Assembly: GCF_040105105.1 (NCBI RefSeq)
Contig: NZ_CP157677.1
Span: 124,001 to 188,000, forward strand
Source: Polaromonas hydrogenivorans
GTDB lineage: Bacteria; Pseudomonadota; Gammaproteobacteria; Burkholderiales; Burkholderiaceae_C
Direction of reading: 5' to 3'
Length of the DNA: 64,000 nt
The position numbers and the translations under genes were made by a program. Positions 45,063-54,423 of this stretch are shown in pieces. How positions within the stretch are numbered: the stretch's first letter is position 1; the number at the start of each line of letters is the position of its first letter. Below the pieces are notes generated by a model, which was not told the origin of the DNA, made no database searches, and was given only the letters and a program-made list of their open reading frames with translations.

Positions 45063-45680
45063 TTTTCTTCAGACAAGGCTATTTTCTTCGACATCAGGTC
45101 TCGAGAACTGGCGTGAAGACACATCGCAGCGGGTTCTCGTGGAACTTGATAGGGTGCAAAAAACAAACCCATTACCGAAGCGCTCGAACTCACCGCGCAG
45201 GAACACGCCATCGCGCCGATTGGTGGCGGATCGTTTGAGGTTTGTTAGCGGCTGCGCAAAACCGCGTAAATCTGGCGGCAAAACCGCATGTACCCAAGGC
45301 ACCAAGCGCAAACCTGCAGCGCTTGCTTCCAATGGATAGCGTATTGGCCACTAGGCCAGCTCAAGGGTTCGCTTCGCCAGACTGCTAACGCAGCCTGCCC
45401 TTGACCCGGCTACGTGGCAAAAGCAGCATATCCCGAGCTGGCTCAAAAGATAGGCCGCCACCTATAAGCCAGGCTCTAAACCTGTTTCAGTGTCTTTTGA
45501 GCTTGGCTTCATGAGGTTTTCAGGTCTGGCTCAGAACTTACAAGTTATGAGCTAGCCACCATTTTTAGCTTTTTCCATTCAAGAGCTTTGAAACTCGCTG
45601 CAGCCTTAGCTCGCGCAATGATGAATGGCAATTGTGCAACTGGCTGTTGCGCTTACGACCCGAAAGGATCCTTGATCCGC
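45063..45680. other. Intergenic stretch, no gene recognised
   Basis: About 600 bp with no supported gene. One loose inverted repeat, GCTCAAAAGA (about 45442) with TCTTTTGAGC (about 45491), may form a long hairpin. Confidence 0.45.
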
Positions 45681-46262
45681 TCAGGCCGTCGGCCCCGGCG
45701 TACGTGCTACGTTCATCAGCCAGCACACCATTGCAAAGTAGCCTGCCAGCGTGAGCAGTTCCACTACCGTCGGCTCGCTCCACATCCGCACTGCCTCCAC
45801 CCAGGTCTCATCGCTCAGGCGGTGCTGGCTGACCAGTTCGCTCCCGACCGTGCGCGCGAGCGCGAGATCGGCTCGCAGGTCCGGTGGAGAAGGCTCGCCG
45901 GCGTCCAAGGCCGCAAGCGCCTGCGCGGGCACACCGGCTGCAGTTGCCAGCGGCAGGTGCATGTTCCACTCGAAGACATTGGAGAGTTCGCGCGCGATGA
46001 CGCAGATCGTCCACTCGCGCAGTGCGACATCGAGCGTACCTTCGTAGCGCAAGGTCTCGCCGACCTTGGCTACTGCACGCAGCAGCGGCGGGCGGTGCAG
46101 CAGGGGCCGGAAGGGACCGTAAACGCCGCGACGCGGGCCATTGATCAACTCGTCGGCCGCCTCCTGCTGCGCGGCGTCAAGGGTTGCAGGTGGACCCAGA
46201 CGCTCGGGCTGGCCAGCTTCAGGAAAGACCCGTGGAGAAGTCATCGAAGGGACAGGTTTCAT
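45681..46262 (-). CDS. Carboxymuconolactone decarboxylase family protein
   Basis: 193 residues from ATG 46262, which overlaps the MFS stop (ATGA). The AhpD/CMD-like domain shows LRYEGTLDVALREWTICVIA and NVFEWNMHLPLATAAGVPAQ; the usual CxxC of AhpD is absent, as in many CMD-like proteins. Co-translated with the MFS transporter; a role in handling the same compound is inferred. Confidence 0.87.
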   Translation of the reverse strand: MKPVPSMTSPRVFPEAGQPERLGPPATLDAAQQEAADELINGPRRGVYGPFRPLLHRPPLLRAVAKVGETLRYEGTLDVALREWTICVIARELSNVFEWNMHLPLATAAGVPAQALAALDAGEPSPPDLRADLALARTVGSELVSQHRLSDETWVEAVRMWSEPTVVELLTLAGYFAMVCWLMNVARTPGPTA

Positions 46263-47479
46263 CGTAATTTTTTCGTTAAGGTTGAGGGTGAAGAACCGGT
46301 GTCCCGCCACAGCCAAACTGCCGTAAACAGTAGAAGCACGGTGGCTGCAGCGTTGGTCCATACCAAGGCGTCCCAGCCGGCCACATTGCCAGGGCCCAGA
46401 GCGCGAACCAGCAGTGGGCCTAGGAGCTGCCCGACAGCAAAGGCAACGGTCATTCGAGCCAGAAGCGACGTTGGATTGGTGGGAAGCCGCTCGCGCGCGA
46501 GCTGCAGTCCAGCCATCGTCGCGACCATGAACGTGCCGCCCACGAGCACCGCGCAGGCTGCAAGTGCCCAGAGCGCTTGTGTCGCCACTGGCAATGCAGT
46601 CCCTAGCGCCATTGTCCCTTGGGCCAGAGCCCAGACGCGCCTGCGGGGCCACGCCGACAGATAGCGCGCTGCGGCCACGACAGACAGGGCTGCCGCCAAC
46701 CCGAACAGTGGCCAGGTGAGTCCGAACACCAATGGGTCGGAGACCTGCTGGCGCGCCATCGCGGGCAGAAAGGTTGCCGGCACGATGTAGCCAAAGCCGA
46801 AGATGCCGTAGCACACCACGAGAGGCAAGTGTCCCTCTTTCGCACTTTGTGGAGGCGACGACGAAGGGGGAGATACCGTCACTATCGCACCTTCATCCTG
46901 CAAATTCAGTTTCACGAACACGGCACCAGCACTGGCGAGCAACCCCATCTCAAGCCACAGCCATTGGGCTGGCTGCTGTCCTCCAAGCCAGGCAAGCATG
47001 CCCACCAGCATAATGCCCAGGCCTACACCGATGTAGATCCGTGCGCCGAGTTGCGGTGCCTGCCGCCGGGCTAGCTCCGCCAATCCCCAGCTGCTTGTGC
47101 AGACCAGCGCCCAGGCACTGAAGATGCCGGCGGCGCCGCGCAGCATTGCGCCGAGGAGTGCGTGTGTTCCGCCCCCCGCCCATGCGGCTCCTAGCGTCAC
47201 CAGCGCGACCCCGAACAGGGCCAAATGAAGGCCGCGCCGTGGATTGGCGGAGAACCGGGCCGCGGTCAACGCCCCAAGCAGATAGCCGATGTAGTTCGCG
47301 GCCGCCCACTCAGCGCCGTCGGCAGCACTCAGCGTGCCGTCCCGCAGCATGAGCGGCATGAGCGGCGTAAAAGCGAAACGACCAATGCCCATGGCAACGG
47401 CAAGCGCGACGATGCCGCTGCTGACAATGAGCCAAATCGGACGATCGGGGCGGGCAATAAGGTAAGGCGGTGTGTCCAT
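46259..47479 (-). CDS. YbfB/YjiJ-type MFS transporter
   Basis: 406 residues from ATG 47479 (MDTPPYLIARPDRPIW); GTG 47500 would add seven residues. Twelve hydrophobic segments, starting WLIVSSGIVALAVAMGIGRF, a hallmark of the YbfB/YjiJ family (MGIGRFAFTPLMP). Inner-membrane efflux or uptake of an unknown small molecule. Heads an operon with the CMD protein and is divergent from the LysR gene 87 bp away. Confidence 0.9.
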   Translation of the reverse strand: MDTPPYLIARPDRPIWLIVSSGIVALAVAMGIGRFAFTPLMPLMLRDGTLSAADGAEWAAANYIGYLLGALTAARFSANPRRGLHLALFGVALVTLGAAWAGGGTHALLGAMLRGAAGIFSAWALVCTSSWGLAELARRQAPQLGARIYIGVGLGIMLVGMLAWLGGQQPAQWLWLEMGLLASAGAVFVKLNLQDEGAIVTVSPPSSSPPQSAKEGHLPLVVCYGIFGFGYIVPATFLPAMARQQVSDPLVFGLTWPLFGLAAALSVVAAARYLSAWPRRRVWALAQGTMALGTALPVATQALWALAACAVLVGGTFMVATMAGLQLARERLPTNPTSLLARMTVAFAVGQLLGPLLVRALGPGNVAGWDALVWTNAAATVLLLFTAVWLWRDTGSSPSTLTKKLR

Positions 47480-47526
47480 CGTGATTTGTATTAGACCCAC
47501 AGAAAAATACTTTGAAAACTGAATTA

Positions 47527-47546
47527 TTAAGTCATAAGCTTCTTAA
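47527..47546. promoter_or_regulatory. Candidate LysR binding site
   Basis: TTAAG-N10-CTTAA in the divergent MFS/LysR spacer, an interrupted dyad of the T-N11-A kind favoured by LysR regulators. Confidence 0.5.
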
Positions 47547-47565
47547 AATGAGAAGAATGAGAATG

Positions 47566-48603
47566 ATGGAGCTTGACGATCTGTACATCTTTCGCTGTGT
47601 CGTCAGGGAAGGAGGGGTAATGCGCGCGGCGAGTCAGCTGCACCGCGTTCCTTCGAATGTCACTACGCGAATCAAGCAGCTCGAGGAGCGCCTAGGCGTC
47701 TCGCTGTTTCGTCGTCAGGGCCGAGGCTTGGTGCTTACCGATGCTGGTCGCACGCTGCTCGGCCACGCCGAGCGACTGCTGCAGATGGCTGATCTGGCCG
47801 AGCAGGAAATGCGAAGTGGGGTCGTGCGGGGCGTGTTGAGGTTGGGGTCGCTGGAAAGCGCTGCGGGCGCTAGGCTGCCCCCTGTGCTCTCGGCGTTCCA
47901 CGCAAAGTACCCGGAAGTTTCGATCGAACTGCAGACCGGCACGACTGGCGCCTTGCTGCGCCGGCTGGATCACTTCGAGGTCGAGGCTGCCTTCGTCTCG
48001 GAGCCCTTCGAGAAGGCAAGCCTTTCGATGCTTCCGGCCTTCGAGGAAGAGTTGGTGCTGATTACTGCACTAGGCGCGCCGGCACTGCGACGCCCCGCCG
48101 ACTTAGGTAGCCAGACGCTGATAACCTTCCCGCACGGCTGCTCCTATCGCCGCCGACTAGAGGAATGGCTGAGCGAAGGAGACATTTCACCTAGACGGAT
48201 GCTGGACCTTGGTTCTTACCACGCGATCGTGGCGTGCGTCGCTGGCGGCGCTGGCGTAGCCATTGTTCCTGCAGAGGTGCTCGAACACGCTGTACTGGGC
48301 ACTGCGGTGCAGCGCCATCGGCTGCCAGCGCGGCTGCGCATTAACCACACGCATTTAGTCTGGTCGGGCGAGGCTAGCCCGGCCCTGCAAGCGCTTATAG
48401 ACCTGCTGCCCAGGCAGGGTCGCAGCTCGGGGATGTCGAAGAACGAAGCGCTTGCGTCATCCCCAGGAAGAGAAAGCGCAAGCAGCCCTGCGTTCACTTC
48501 CGGCGAAGGAACGTCGTCACAAGGGCTAGGGAGAGCGGCGCGCTCCTCGCGCCGGCGTAGCGCGAGTCTGGACCACAGCAACGTAACCGACGCAAAAGCA
48601 TAG
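47566..48603 (+). CDS. LysR-family transcriptional regulator
   Basis: About 345 residues; ATG 47566 or 47563 begin the conserved N-terminus (MELDDLYIFRCVVREGGVMR), and ATG 47548 is also in frame. Winged HTH at residues 1-60 (AASQLHRVPSNVTTRIKQLE), then the periplasmic-binding-like effector domain. About 50 residues beyond the usual ~295 form a Ser/Arg-rich tail (from GRSSGMSKNEA). Divergent from the MFS/CMD operon it probably controls. Confidence 0.9.
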   Translation: MELDDLYIFRCVVREGGVMRAASQLHRVPSNVTTRIKQLEERLGVSLFRRQGRGLVLTDAGRTLLGHAERLLQMADLAEQEMRSGVVRGVLRLGSLESAAGARLPPVLSAFHAKYPEVSIELQTGTTGALLRRLDHFEVEAAFVSEPFEKASLSMLPAFEEELVLITALGAPALRRPADLGSQTLITFPHGCSYRRRLEEWLSEGDISPRRMLDLGSYHAIVACVAGGAGVAIVPAEVLEHAVLGTAVQRHRLPARLRINHTHLVWSGEASPALQALIDLLPRQGRSSGMSKNEALASSPGRESASSPAFTSGEGTSSQGLGRAARSSRRRSASLDHSNVTDAKA

Positions 48604-49035
48604 CTTGGTCGAATGACAGCCTTCGGACACCGTGCTCCGACTTTTTCTCTTGGCCGAAATAACAGTTTATAAAACCCGTTTTTTTGAGCGCCAAATGACA
48701 CCAATCGCTTGTCATAAATACCTGCCCATCAGTTCAAAACTCAAGTTTTGAGCTTCCTAACCCCGCGCCTGGGGCAGGCGTTCGCGAAGTAACATTACTT
48801 TGGATTATCAAGCTGATGTTCAAAATTCGAGTTACTTGAGCCTACCGCCTTGAATAAAGCCTTGTCCCGTTCAGGCGCTTTGACACTGAATGCAACCTTG
48901 GCTGCGGGATGATGGCCGGCCAATTCACGATTTGCACCCCCTAAAGCTGTTGTTTATTCAACGGCAACACAGTCAGTAATGTGCCAAAAGTTCAGTCAAA
49001 GTGAACCCCACCATTCACAATGGAGCCGAATTTGC
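48604..49035. other. Intergenic stretch, no gene recognised
   Basis: Non-coding. A small hairpin TCAAAAC-TCAA-GTTTTGA lies near 48732-48749. The segment just before the IS3 should be the lost downstream flank of the monooxygenase-like gene. Confidence 0.45.
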
Positions 49036-49101
49036 CCCCTGTGTCAGACTAGTTGTCGCCTCCGATTTTCCGCGGGTTATCCGCAGCGCAAGCGACATTT
49101 C

Positions 49102-49617
49102 ATGCACAGAAAACCTCATTCCCATCACTCCACCGAATTCAAGGAGCAGGCACTGCTCAAAGCCCGCCATCGCGGCGCGCGTTCAATTCTGAGCCTTGCC
49201 AGCGAGCTGAACATGTCTGCCGGCACCCTCAAGCGATGGGTGCTGGACTCGGCCAAGGCCGGCGAACAGGCACTCGGGGAGACAAGCCCTGCGCTGGACG
49301 GCCCGGCTGCATCTTGGTCGCCATCGCAGCGCCTGAGGGCTCTGCAGGAAAGCTACGCATTCAATGGCCCGGCACTGGCGGCGTGGTGCCGCGAGCGTGG
49401 TGTGTTCGAGCACCAGTTGGTGCAGTGGCGCGAAGAGTTTTGCACCCCGGTCGCGCCCGCCTCGCGCGAGGCAACGGGTGCCTTTCGAGAACTCCAGCGT
49501 CAGCACGAGCAGCTCCAGCGTGAATTGCGGCGCAAGGAAAAAGCGCTGGCCGAGGTAGCCGCCTTGCTGGTGTTGCAAAAAAACTTCCAGGCGCTGCTGG
49601 AGGGCGCGGACAAATGA
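49102..49617 (+). CDS. IS3 OrfA (copy 7)
   Basis: 171 residues, as in copies 1, 3, 5 and 6. The slippery heptamer is at 49578-49584 and the hairpin follows. Confidence 0.93.
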   Translation: MHRKPHSHHSTEFKEQALLKARHRGARSILSLASELNMSAGTLKRWVLDSAKAGEQALGETSPALDGPAASWSPSQRLRALQESYAFNGPALAAWCRERGVFEHQLVQWREEFCTPVAPASREATGAFRELQRQHEQLQRELRRKEKALAEVAALLVLQKNFQALLEGADK

Positions 49618-50690
49618 CGTCCGTCCAGCAGCGCCAAAAGTTGCTCGGCCTGATCGGCAAGGCCTGCGCCGACGGGGCGCGCTTGAAGCCGGCTTGCCAT
49701 CAAATCGGGCTGTCCTGCCGTAGCGTGCAGCGCTGGCAGCGCACGCAGGCGGCCGAGGGCGACCAGCGTCCTTCGGGCAAGCGGCGCTATGTGTGCCCGC
49801 CCAACAAGCTGCGCGAGGACGAGCGCCAGGCGGTGATGGCCACGCTCAACAGCGAAGCGTTCAAGGACTTGCCGCCGAGCCAAGTCGTGCCTCGCCTGGC
49901 CGACCGCGGCGTCTATGTGGCCTCGGAGTCCACGATGTACCGAATACTTCGACAGCAGGGCCAACTGGGCCATCGACGCTCGGAGCGCGCAGCGCAAAAG
50001 CGAAGCCGGCCGCGCGCCCTTGCCGCCACCGGAGCCGATCAGGTGTTCTGCTGGGATATCACGTATCTGCCCACTCAGGTGCGCGGCCAGCACTTTTACC
50101 TGTACCTGTTCGAGGATTTGTTCAGCCGCAAGATCGTGGGCTGGCAGGTGTTTGACTGCGAGAGCGCCGAGCTGGCCAGCCAGTTGCTGCGTGACATCTG
50201 TGAGAGCCAGGGCATTCGCCCGGGCCAGCTGACGGTGCATTCGGACAACGGCTCGCCCATGAAGGGCGAGACCATGCTGGCGGCCATGCAGCGCCTGGGC
50301 GTGGCGCACACGCGCAGCCGTCCGTCCGTGAGCAATGACAATCCGTACGTCGAATCAGCGTTCAGAACGCTGAAGTACCGCCCCGAACTGCCTGTCAAGC
50401 CGTTCGAGAACCTGCTGGCCGCAAGGCGCTGGGTCACCGAGCTGGCCCATTGGTACAACCACGAGCATCGCCACAGCGCCATTGGCTTCGTGACACCGGC
50501 GCAGCGCCATGCCGGCCTGGACCGGGCACTGCTTGAGCAGCGCGCGCTCGTCTATGAACAGGCCCGCCAGGAAAATCCTCAGCGCTGGTCAGGGCAGCCT
50601 CGCCAGTGGGCGCATGTCGATGTCGTGCACCTCAACCCAGAAACCAAGCAACAAACCAAGGAGCCTGAATCCAAGCAAAAAACAGCCTGA
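49614..50690 (+). CDS. IS3 OrfB transposase (copy 7)
   Basis: 358 residues with the complete D148-D211-E247 triad and C-terminal region; ATG overlaps the orfA stop. With copy 6, one of two uninterrupted transposase sets in the window, either of which could move the defective copies in trans. Confidence 0.95.
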   Translation: MTSVQQRQKLLGLIGKACADGARLKPACHQIGLSCRSVQRWQRTQAAEGDQRPSGKRRYVCPPNKLREDERQAVMATLNSEAFKDLPPSQVVPRLADRGVYVASESTMYRILRQQGQLGHRRSERAAQKRSRPRALAATGADQVFCWDITYLPTQVRGQHFYLYLFEDLFSRKIVGWQVFDCESAELASQLLRDICESQGIRPGQLTVHSDNGSPMKGETMLAAMQRLGVAHTRSRPSVSNDNPYVESAFRTLKYRPELPVKPFENLLAARRWVTELAHWYNHEHRHSAIGFVTPAQRHAGLDRALLEQRALVYEQARQENPQRWSGQPRQWAHVDVVHLNPETKQQTKEPESKQKTA

Positions 50691-50730
50691 CTCACTTCAC
50701 TTCAGGCGACAACTTCCTTGACAGCCACCG

Positions 50731-51044
50731 CGAGCGAGCGGGTGCGCAATGCCGCCGTCGCCATGGGTGCAGACCACCTGGGCGATGACGACCTGATAGC
50801 CCTTGAGCCACTGCGCCTGCCGCTGCTTCGCGGCCATGTGCGTGGGATGCTCCGCCAGTGCCTGAAGTGCCTCCATGGTCTTCCAGTAGTACACGTTGGA
50901 GATGAGCCCGGTTGAAGGGTTCTCCCAACTCTCCTCGCCCAAGTAGCCGGGGATGGATTTCGCAATCTGGGCAATCGCATGGTCGATGGCGTGGAACTCG
51001 TCATCGAACTCGCGTTTTGCGAACGTGAAGGTGGAGGTGTACAT
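50731..51044 (-). pseudogene. Antibiotic biosynthesis monooxygenase-like protein, 3' end cut by IS3
   Basis: About 105 residues from ATG 51044: a ferredoxin-like ABM domain (SIPGYLGEESWENPSTGLIS, NVYYWKTMEALQALAEHPTH, WLKGYQVVIAQVV). It reaches GDGGIAHPLAR before the IS3 begins; a few foreign residues follow. Most of the domain remains, so it may still fold. Same strand as, and 33 bp downstream of, the PaiB-like gene. Confidence 0.82.
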
Positions 51045-51076
51045 CTATCGGTGGAAGAGAAATAGCCGTGTGTTGA

Positions 51077-51700
51077 TCACCCGGCCTTGCGCATGGCCTG
51101 CGCCATGTCGCTGCGCCCCCGTGCCTCAAGGGTATCGGCGGCATGGAGGCGATCACGCGCCTCTTTGTTTTGGCTGAGTTTGACCTTGCCCACCAGCGAA
51201 GTGAGGGATATCTCGATGCCCACGATGCTGCGCAGCATGGTGTCGATGTACTCGGGCGCGGAGTCCCCCATCCGCCAAGGCCTGGGTTCGGCCGCCTCGT
51301 GCTGGCGTGTCAGGCGCGCGACGATGCGGCGAACGAAGCGCTCGTCGTCATGGATGGTGAGCGTGCCATGCGCATGCACGACCTCGTAGTTCCAGGTTGG
51401 CACCTGGCGATGCGCTTCGTGCTTGCTCGGATACCAGTTCGGCGAGATGTAGGCCTCGGCACCGCTAAACACGACCATGACCGCACTGCCCGTGGGGCAG
51501 CGCTGCCACAGCGTGTTGGCACGGGCCACATGGGCCGAAAGAACGCCAGGCGTTCCCACGCCAGCATCGAACTCGAACGGGATGTGGTCCACATCGAGTC
51601 CGACGCTCCCTTGTGTGACAAGCATGCCCAGCGGGTGTTCGCGGATGATGCGGGCGAGTTCGTCAGGCCGGGTTTCAGCAAAGTGTTCAGGGATGTACAT
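51077..51700 (-). CDS. FMN-binding PaiB-type regulator
   Basis: 207 residues from ATG 51700 (MYIPEHFAETRPDELARIIR). The PaiB/FMN-binding split-barrel appears as PLGMLVTQGSVGLDVDHIPF, LSAHVARANTLWQ, AYISPNWYPSKHEAHRQVPT WNYEVVHAHG and GIEISLTSLVGKVKLSQNK. The family is called negative transcriptional regulator, but the fold is that of flavin-dependent pyridoxamine-phosphate-oxidase-like proteins. Divergent from the MocR gene. Confidence 0.92.
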   Translation of the reverse strand: MYIPEHFAETRPDELARIIREHPLGMLVTQGSVGLDVDHIPFEFDAGVGTPGVLSAHVARANTLWQRCPTGSAVMVVFSGAEAYISPNWYPSKHEAHRQVPTWNYEVVHAHGTLTIHDDERFVRRIVARLTRQHEAAEPRPWRMGDSAPEYIDTMLRSIVGIEISLTSLVGKVKLSQNKEARDRLHAADTLEARGRSDMAQAMRKAG

Positions 51701-51744
51701 GGTGAATAAGGGAATGAGTGAGTGATGTCGCAATCCTTTTCACT

Positions 51745-51802
51745 ATTGTCCACAACCGGCACAATGAGAAGGTCCAGTTTTTTTCATTATTTATGGTCCA
51801 GT
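51745..51802. promoter_or_regulatory. Operator candidates in the PaiB/MocR divergent spacer
   Basis: Direct repeat GGTCCAGT at 51771-51778 and 51795-51802 (24 bp apart; the second overlaps the MocR start codon) and a dyad ATTGT (51745-51749) / ACAAT (51761-51765). Paired direct repeats are typical of MocR operators. Confidence 0.6.
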
Positions 51803-53292
51803 CTCGCAAGCCAACCGATTCCCACCCCGGCGCCACCGGGGCCGGACGCCGAATTTACGACCTGCTGCGCGCTCAGATTGCCGATGGCACACTGGTTCCG
51901 GGAGCGCGCGCGCCCTCCACGAGAGCCCTGGCCGCCGAGCTGGCGGTGTCGCGCACCACCGTCACCGCTGCCTACGAGCAACTGGCGGCCGAGGGTTTCC
52001 TTGTCACGGCCATGGGACGGGTGGCCCGGGTGGCCAGCCCGCTGGCTGCGCCCGCACCATCCGAAACCAACACAAGCCGACGCGCCAAGCATGCCCCATC
52101 CCTGTCCGGGTTTGGACGCCGCCTGACGGGAATCGGCATGCCGGCATTGACGCAGGCTGAACCGGTCCGCATCGACTTTCTGTACGGTGCGGTGGCTTCC
52201 CGGGACTTTCCGACCCTGCTCTGGCGGCGTGCCTACCAGGCCGAACTGCTGCGCCAGCAAAACAGCCTTTATTACGTCCCGCCCGAAGGCGACGCCTGGC
52301 TACGATGCTCCATCCAGGGCTATTTGCGGCGTGCCCGGGGACTGGCCTGCGAGGCTGAGCAGATTCTGGTGGTGCACGGATCGCAGCAGGCCATCGACCT
52401 GTGCGCGAGGCTGCTGCTCGATGCGGGGGACGCCTTTGCCTTTGAGGAGCCCGGCTACCTGATGGCCAGGCGCTGCTTCGAGGCCACCGGCGCCCGGTGC
52501 CTGAGCACGCCGGTGGACGAGCATGGCCTGGACACCGCCCGCCTTTCCCAGGACGAGCGTATCCGCCTGGCGTATGTGACGCCATCGCACCAGTTCCCGC
52601 TGGGCGGGGTGCTGCCCATCGGCCGGCGCCTGGAGTTGCTGCAATGGGCCGGGCAGCGCGACGCCTGGATCGTCGAGGACGATTACGACGGCGAGTTCCG
52701 TTATGGCCAGCGCCCGATCGACGCGTTGCAGTCGATCGACACCGACGGCCGCGTGATCTACATCGGCACTTTTTCCAAGGCGCTGTCCCCGCAGCTGCGC
52801 CTAGGCTACCTGGTGCTGCCGCCCGCGCTGGTGCCGGTGTTCCGGCAAGCCAAGCGACTGGCCGACCGCCATGCGCCCGTGCTGGAGCAGCGCGTTCTGG
52901 CCTCCTTGATCGACAGCGGTGCCTACGAGCGCCATGTGCGGCGCATGCGGCGCGAGAACGAGCGCCGCCGCACGGCCTTGCTGGACGCCATTGCGCGCCA
53001 TCTTCCGGGGGATGCCCGGCTCAGTGGTACGGCGGCTGGACTGCACATGGTGCTGTGGCTGCCGCACCTGCGGTCTGAGGACGAGCCCGCGCTGGTGGCC
53101 GCAGCCCGGGGCAAGGGCGTTGGCGTCTACCCGGTGACGCCGCTGTTTGCCAACCCCGATTCGCCCATGCAGCCTCGCCCAGCCGGACTGATCCTGGGGT
53201 ATGCCAGCTTGAGAACCGATCAGATTGAGCAGGGAATACGCACCCTGGCAGCGGTGATTGCGGAAATGGCGCCAACATCGCTTAGGGTCTGA
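51793..53292 (+). CDS. MocR/PdxR-type GntR-aminotransferase regulator
   Basis: 499 residues from ATG 51793 (MVQSRKPTDSHPG). The N-terminal GntR winged HTH (YDLLRAQIADGTLVPGARAP, SRTTVTAAYEQLAAEGFLV) is joined by a linker to a class-I aminotransferase-like domain. That domain has EDDYDGEFRY and the PLP lysine in IGTFSKALSPQLRLGY. PLP or an amino-acid adduct is the likely effector. It should control the divergent PaiB-like gene and itself. Confidence 0.93.
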   Translation: MVQSRKPTDSHPGATGAGRRIYDLLRAQIADGTLVPGARAPSTRALAAELAVSRTTVTAAYEQLAAEGFLVTAMGRVARVASPLAAPAPSETNTSRRAKHAPSLSGFGRRLTGIGMPALTQAEPVRIDFLYGAVASRDFPTLLWRRAYQAELLRQQNSLYYVPPEGDAWLRCSIQGYLRRARGLACEAEQILVVHGSQQAIDLCARLLLDAGDAFAFEEPGYLMARRCFEATGARCLSTPVDEHGLDTARLSQDERIRLAYVTPSHQFPLGGVLPIGRRLELLQWAGQRDAWIVEDDYDGEFRYGQRPIDALQSIDTDGRVIYIGTFSKALSPQLRLGYLVLPPALVPVFRQAKRLADRHAPVLEQRVLASLIDSGAYERHVRRMRRENERRRTALLDAIARHLPGDARLSGTAAGLHMVLWLPHLRSEDEPALVAAARGKGVGVYPVTPLFANPDSPMQPRPAGLILGYASLRTDQIEQGIRTLAAVIAEMAPTSLRV

Positions 53293-53299
53293 AACAGCA

Positions 53300-53745
53300 G
53301 GTAGCCAACACGGCTACACCTTGTAGGCCACCAGGACAGTGCCCTTCATGCTGTGGGTGGTCATCGCCCACGCATCCGAGTCTGTCAAAGATAGCTACTT
53401 ATCGGGTTGCCTTTCTACCTGCGCCTTGATCTCTTTGATCTCTTTCAGCCGTTGGATGCATCTTCTCAACCTTGCCCCGCAAGCGCTCTCTCTTGTCTTG
53501 CAATTCGGCGGGCTGGGAGCGATCGAGGGTTTGCAGTGCGTCCAGGTAGCGCTGGATGCTTTCGTCAATCTCGCGCTCACGGTTGTTGACCGTCTTGAAT
53601 TTGCTGCCATCCACGGCCACAACAGCTTGCGTCAGCAGTTTCAGTTCCCGGCACAGCATCACAAAGTGTCGGCATGTGTTGCGGATAGCGTGGTTTCACT
53701 ACGTTCCCTTCTTTGAGTGCATCGCTTCATGTGTTCGTCCTATCA
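53300..53745 (-). pseudogene. Decayed IS1182-type transposase fragment
   Basis: Minus-strand frames read CRELKLLTQAVVAVDGSKFK (catalytic Asp region), IDESIQRYLDALQTLDRSQP, then after a shift IQRLKEIKEIKAQVERQPDK, a stop, LSLTDSDAW and THSMKGTVLVAYKV. This is the middle of an IS1182-family transposase with at least one frameshift and one stop; no ends remain. Confidence 0.7.
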
Positions 53746-53994
53746 ATGAAACCGTAGGGGCGTCAACGCGCGGGGAAACCACCCAGATAGGCAAGATCTC
53801 AGCGTTTTCACACAGGCTCGCTGCCCACGCGTCCGTCACGTTTGTTCCAGACCGGCCCTTGCCGAGCCTGCGCCCATGGCACTTGCATCTGCCCGTCTTC
53901 CACCATCAACCATTGATAAAACAGGTTATCAATGGTTAGAATGAATGGCGCCTGAACTTAGACTGGACTACAATAACCCAACTGTTGGGATTTT
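53746..53994. other. Promoter region of the DUF4160/DUF2442/recombinase operon
   Basis: Non-coding. It holds the perfect palindrome at 53908-53937 and, further on, an AT-rich stretch (ACTACAATAACCCAACTGTT) before the first ATG. Confidence 0.5.
53908..53937. promoter_or_regulatory. Perfect 12-bp palindrome
   Basis: AACCATTGATAA-N6-TTATCAATGGTT, about 60 bp before the DUF4160 gene. Could be an operator, or a recognition site for the tyrosine recombinase encoded downstream (two 12-bp arms around a 6-bp core is the geometry of such core sites). Confidence 0.6.
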
Positions 53995-54423
53995 ATGAAG
54001 GTCTGTACGCACCGGGGTTTGCTAATGGCAGTCCTCACCCGCAACGAGCACTGTCCGCCCCATGTGCATGTGGGTTCAAGCGACTGGGAGGCGCGCCTGG
54101 AATTCAGCTTCTGGCACGGCGGCGTGCGCCTGATGGATGTGGTTCCCGTTCACCGCCAGCCCACGGTGGCCGTGCTGGAGGGCTTGCGCCAGGCCTTGAG
54201 AACGCCTGCGCATCTGCGCCGCGCCCGGATATGCTGGTGGCAGGCCGTGCAGTCGGTCTGCCTGGTCAACCAGCTGTGGGATCAGGAGGCCGGGGAGGTG
54301 GCGGACCCGCAGGACAAGCGGCCCGGTGCGCGGCTCATTGAGGCTGCCCTCTTCGATGCACCGCGCTACCGGACCATTTTGCAACTGAAGGGGGCCAGCA
54401 GCCCTGTGGAGATCGCGCTATGA
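53995..54423 (+). CDS. DUF4160-like protein
   Basis: 142 residues from ATG 53995. The hallmark NEHCPPHVHVGSSDWEARLEF and WHGGVRLMDVV match DUF4160. The C-terminal extension (about residues 70-142) is longer than the usual ~85-residue family member. The gene overlaps the next (DUF2442) by ATGA. Such DUF4160/DUF2442 pairs recur as possible toxin-antitoxin-like modules; no activity is established. Confidence 0.8.
   Translation: MKVCTHRGLLMAVLTRNEHCPPHVHVGSSDWEARLEFSFWHGGVRLMDVVPVHRQPTVAVLEGLRQALRTPAHLRRARICWWQAVQSVCLVNQLWDQEAGEVADPQDKRPGARLIEAALFDAPRYRTILQLKGASSPVEIAL

Larger units (their letters stand above)
49036..50730 (+). mobile_element. IS3-family element, copy 7, complete
   Basis: 1695 bp from CCCCTGTGTCAGACT to CCACCG, equal in length to copy 6. 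It cuts the 3' end of the monooxygenase-like gene at 50731. The flanks (TTTGC before, CGAGC after) show no convincing target duplication, so a deletion or recombination may have followed insertion. Confidence 0.95.

Noticed and set aside
45681..46814. A 377-residue version of the carboxymuconolactone decarboxylase
   Set aside because: The first ~180 residues are an out-of-frame reading of the MFS gene; ATG 46262 overlaps the MFS stop and fits the family.
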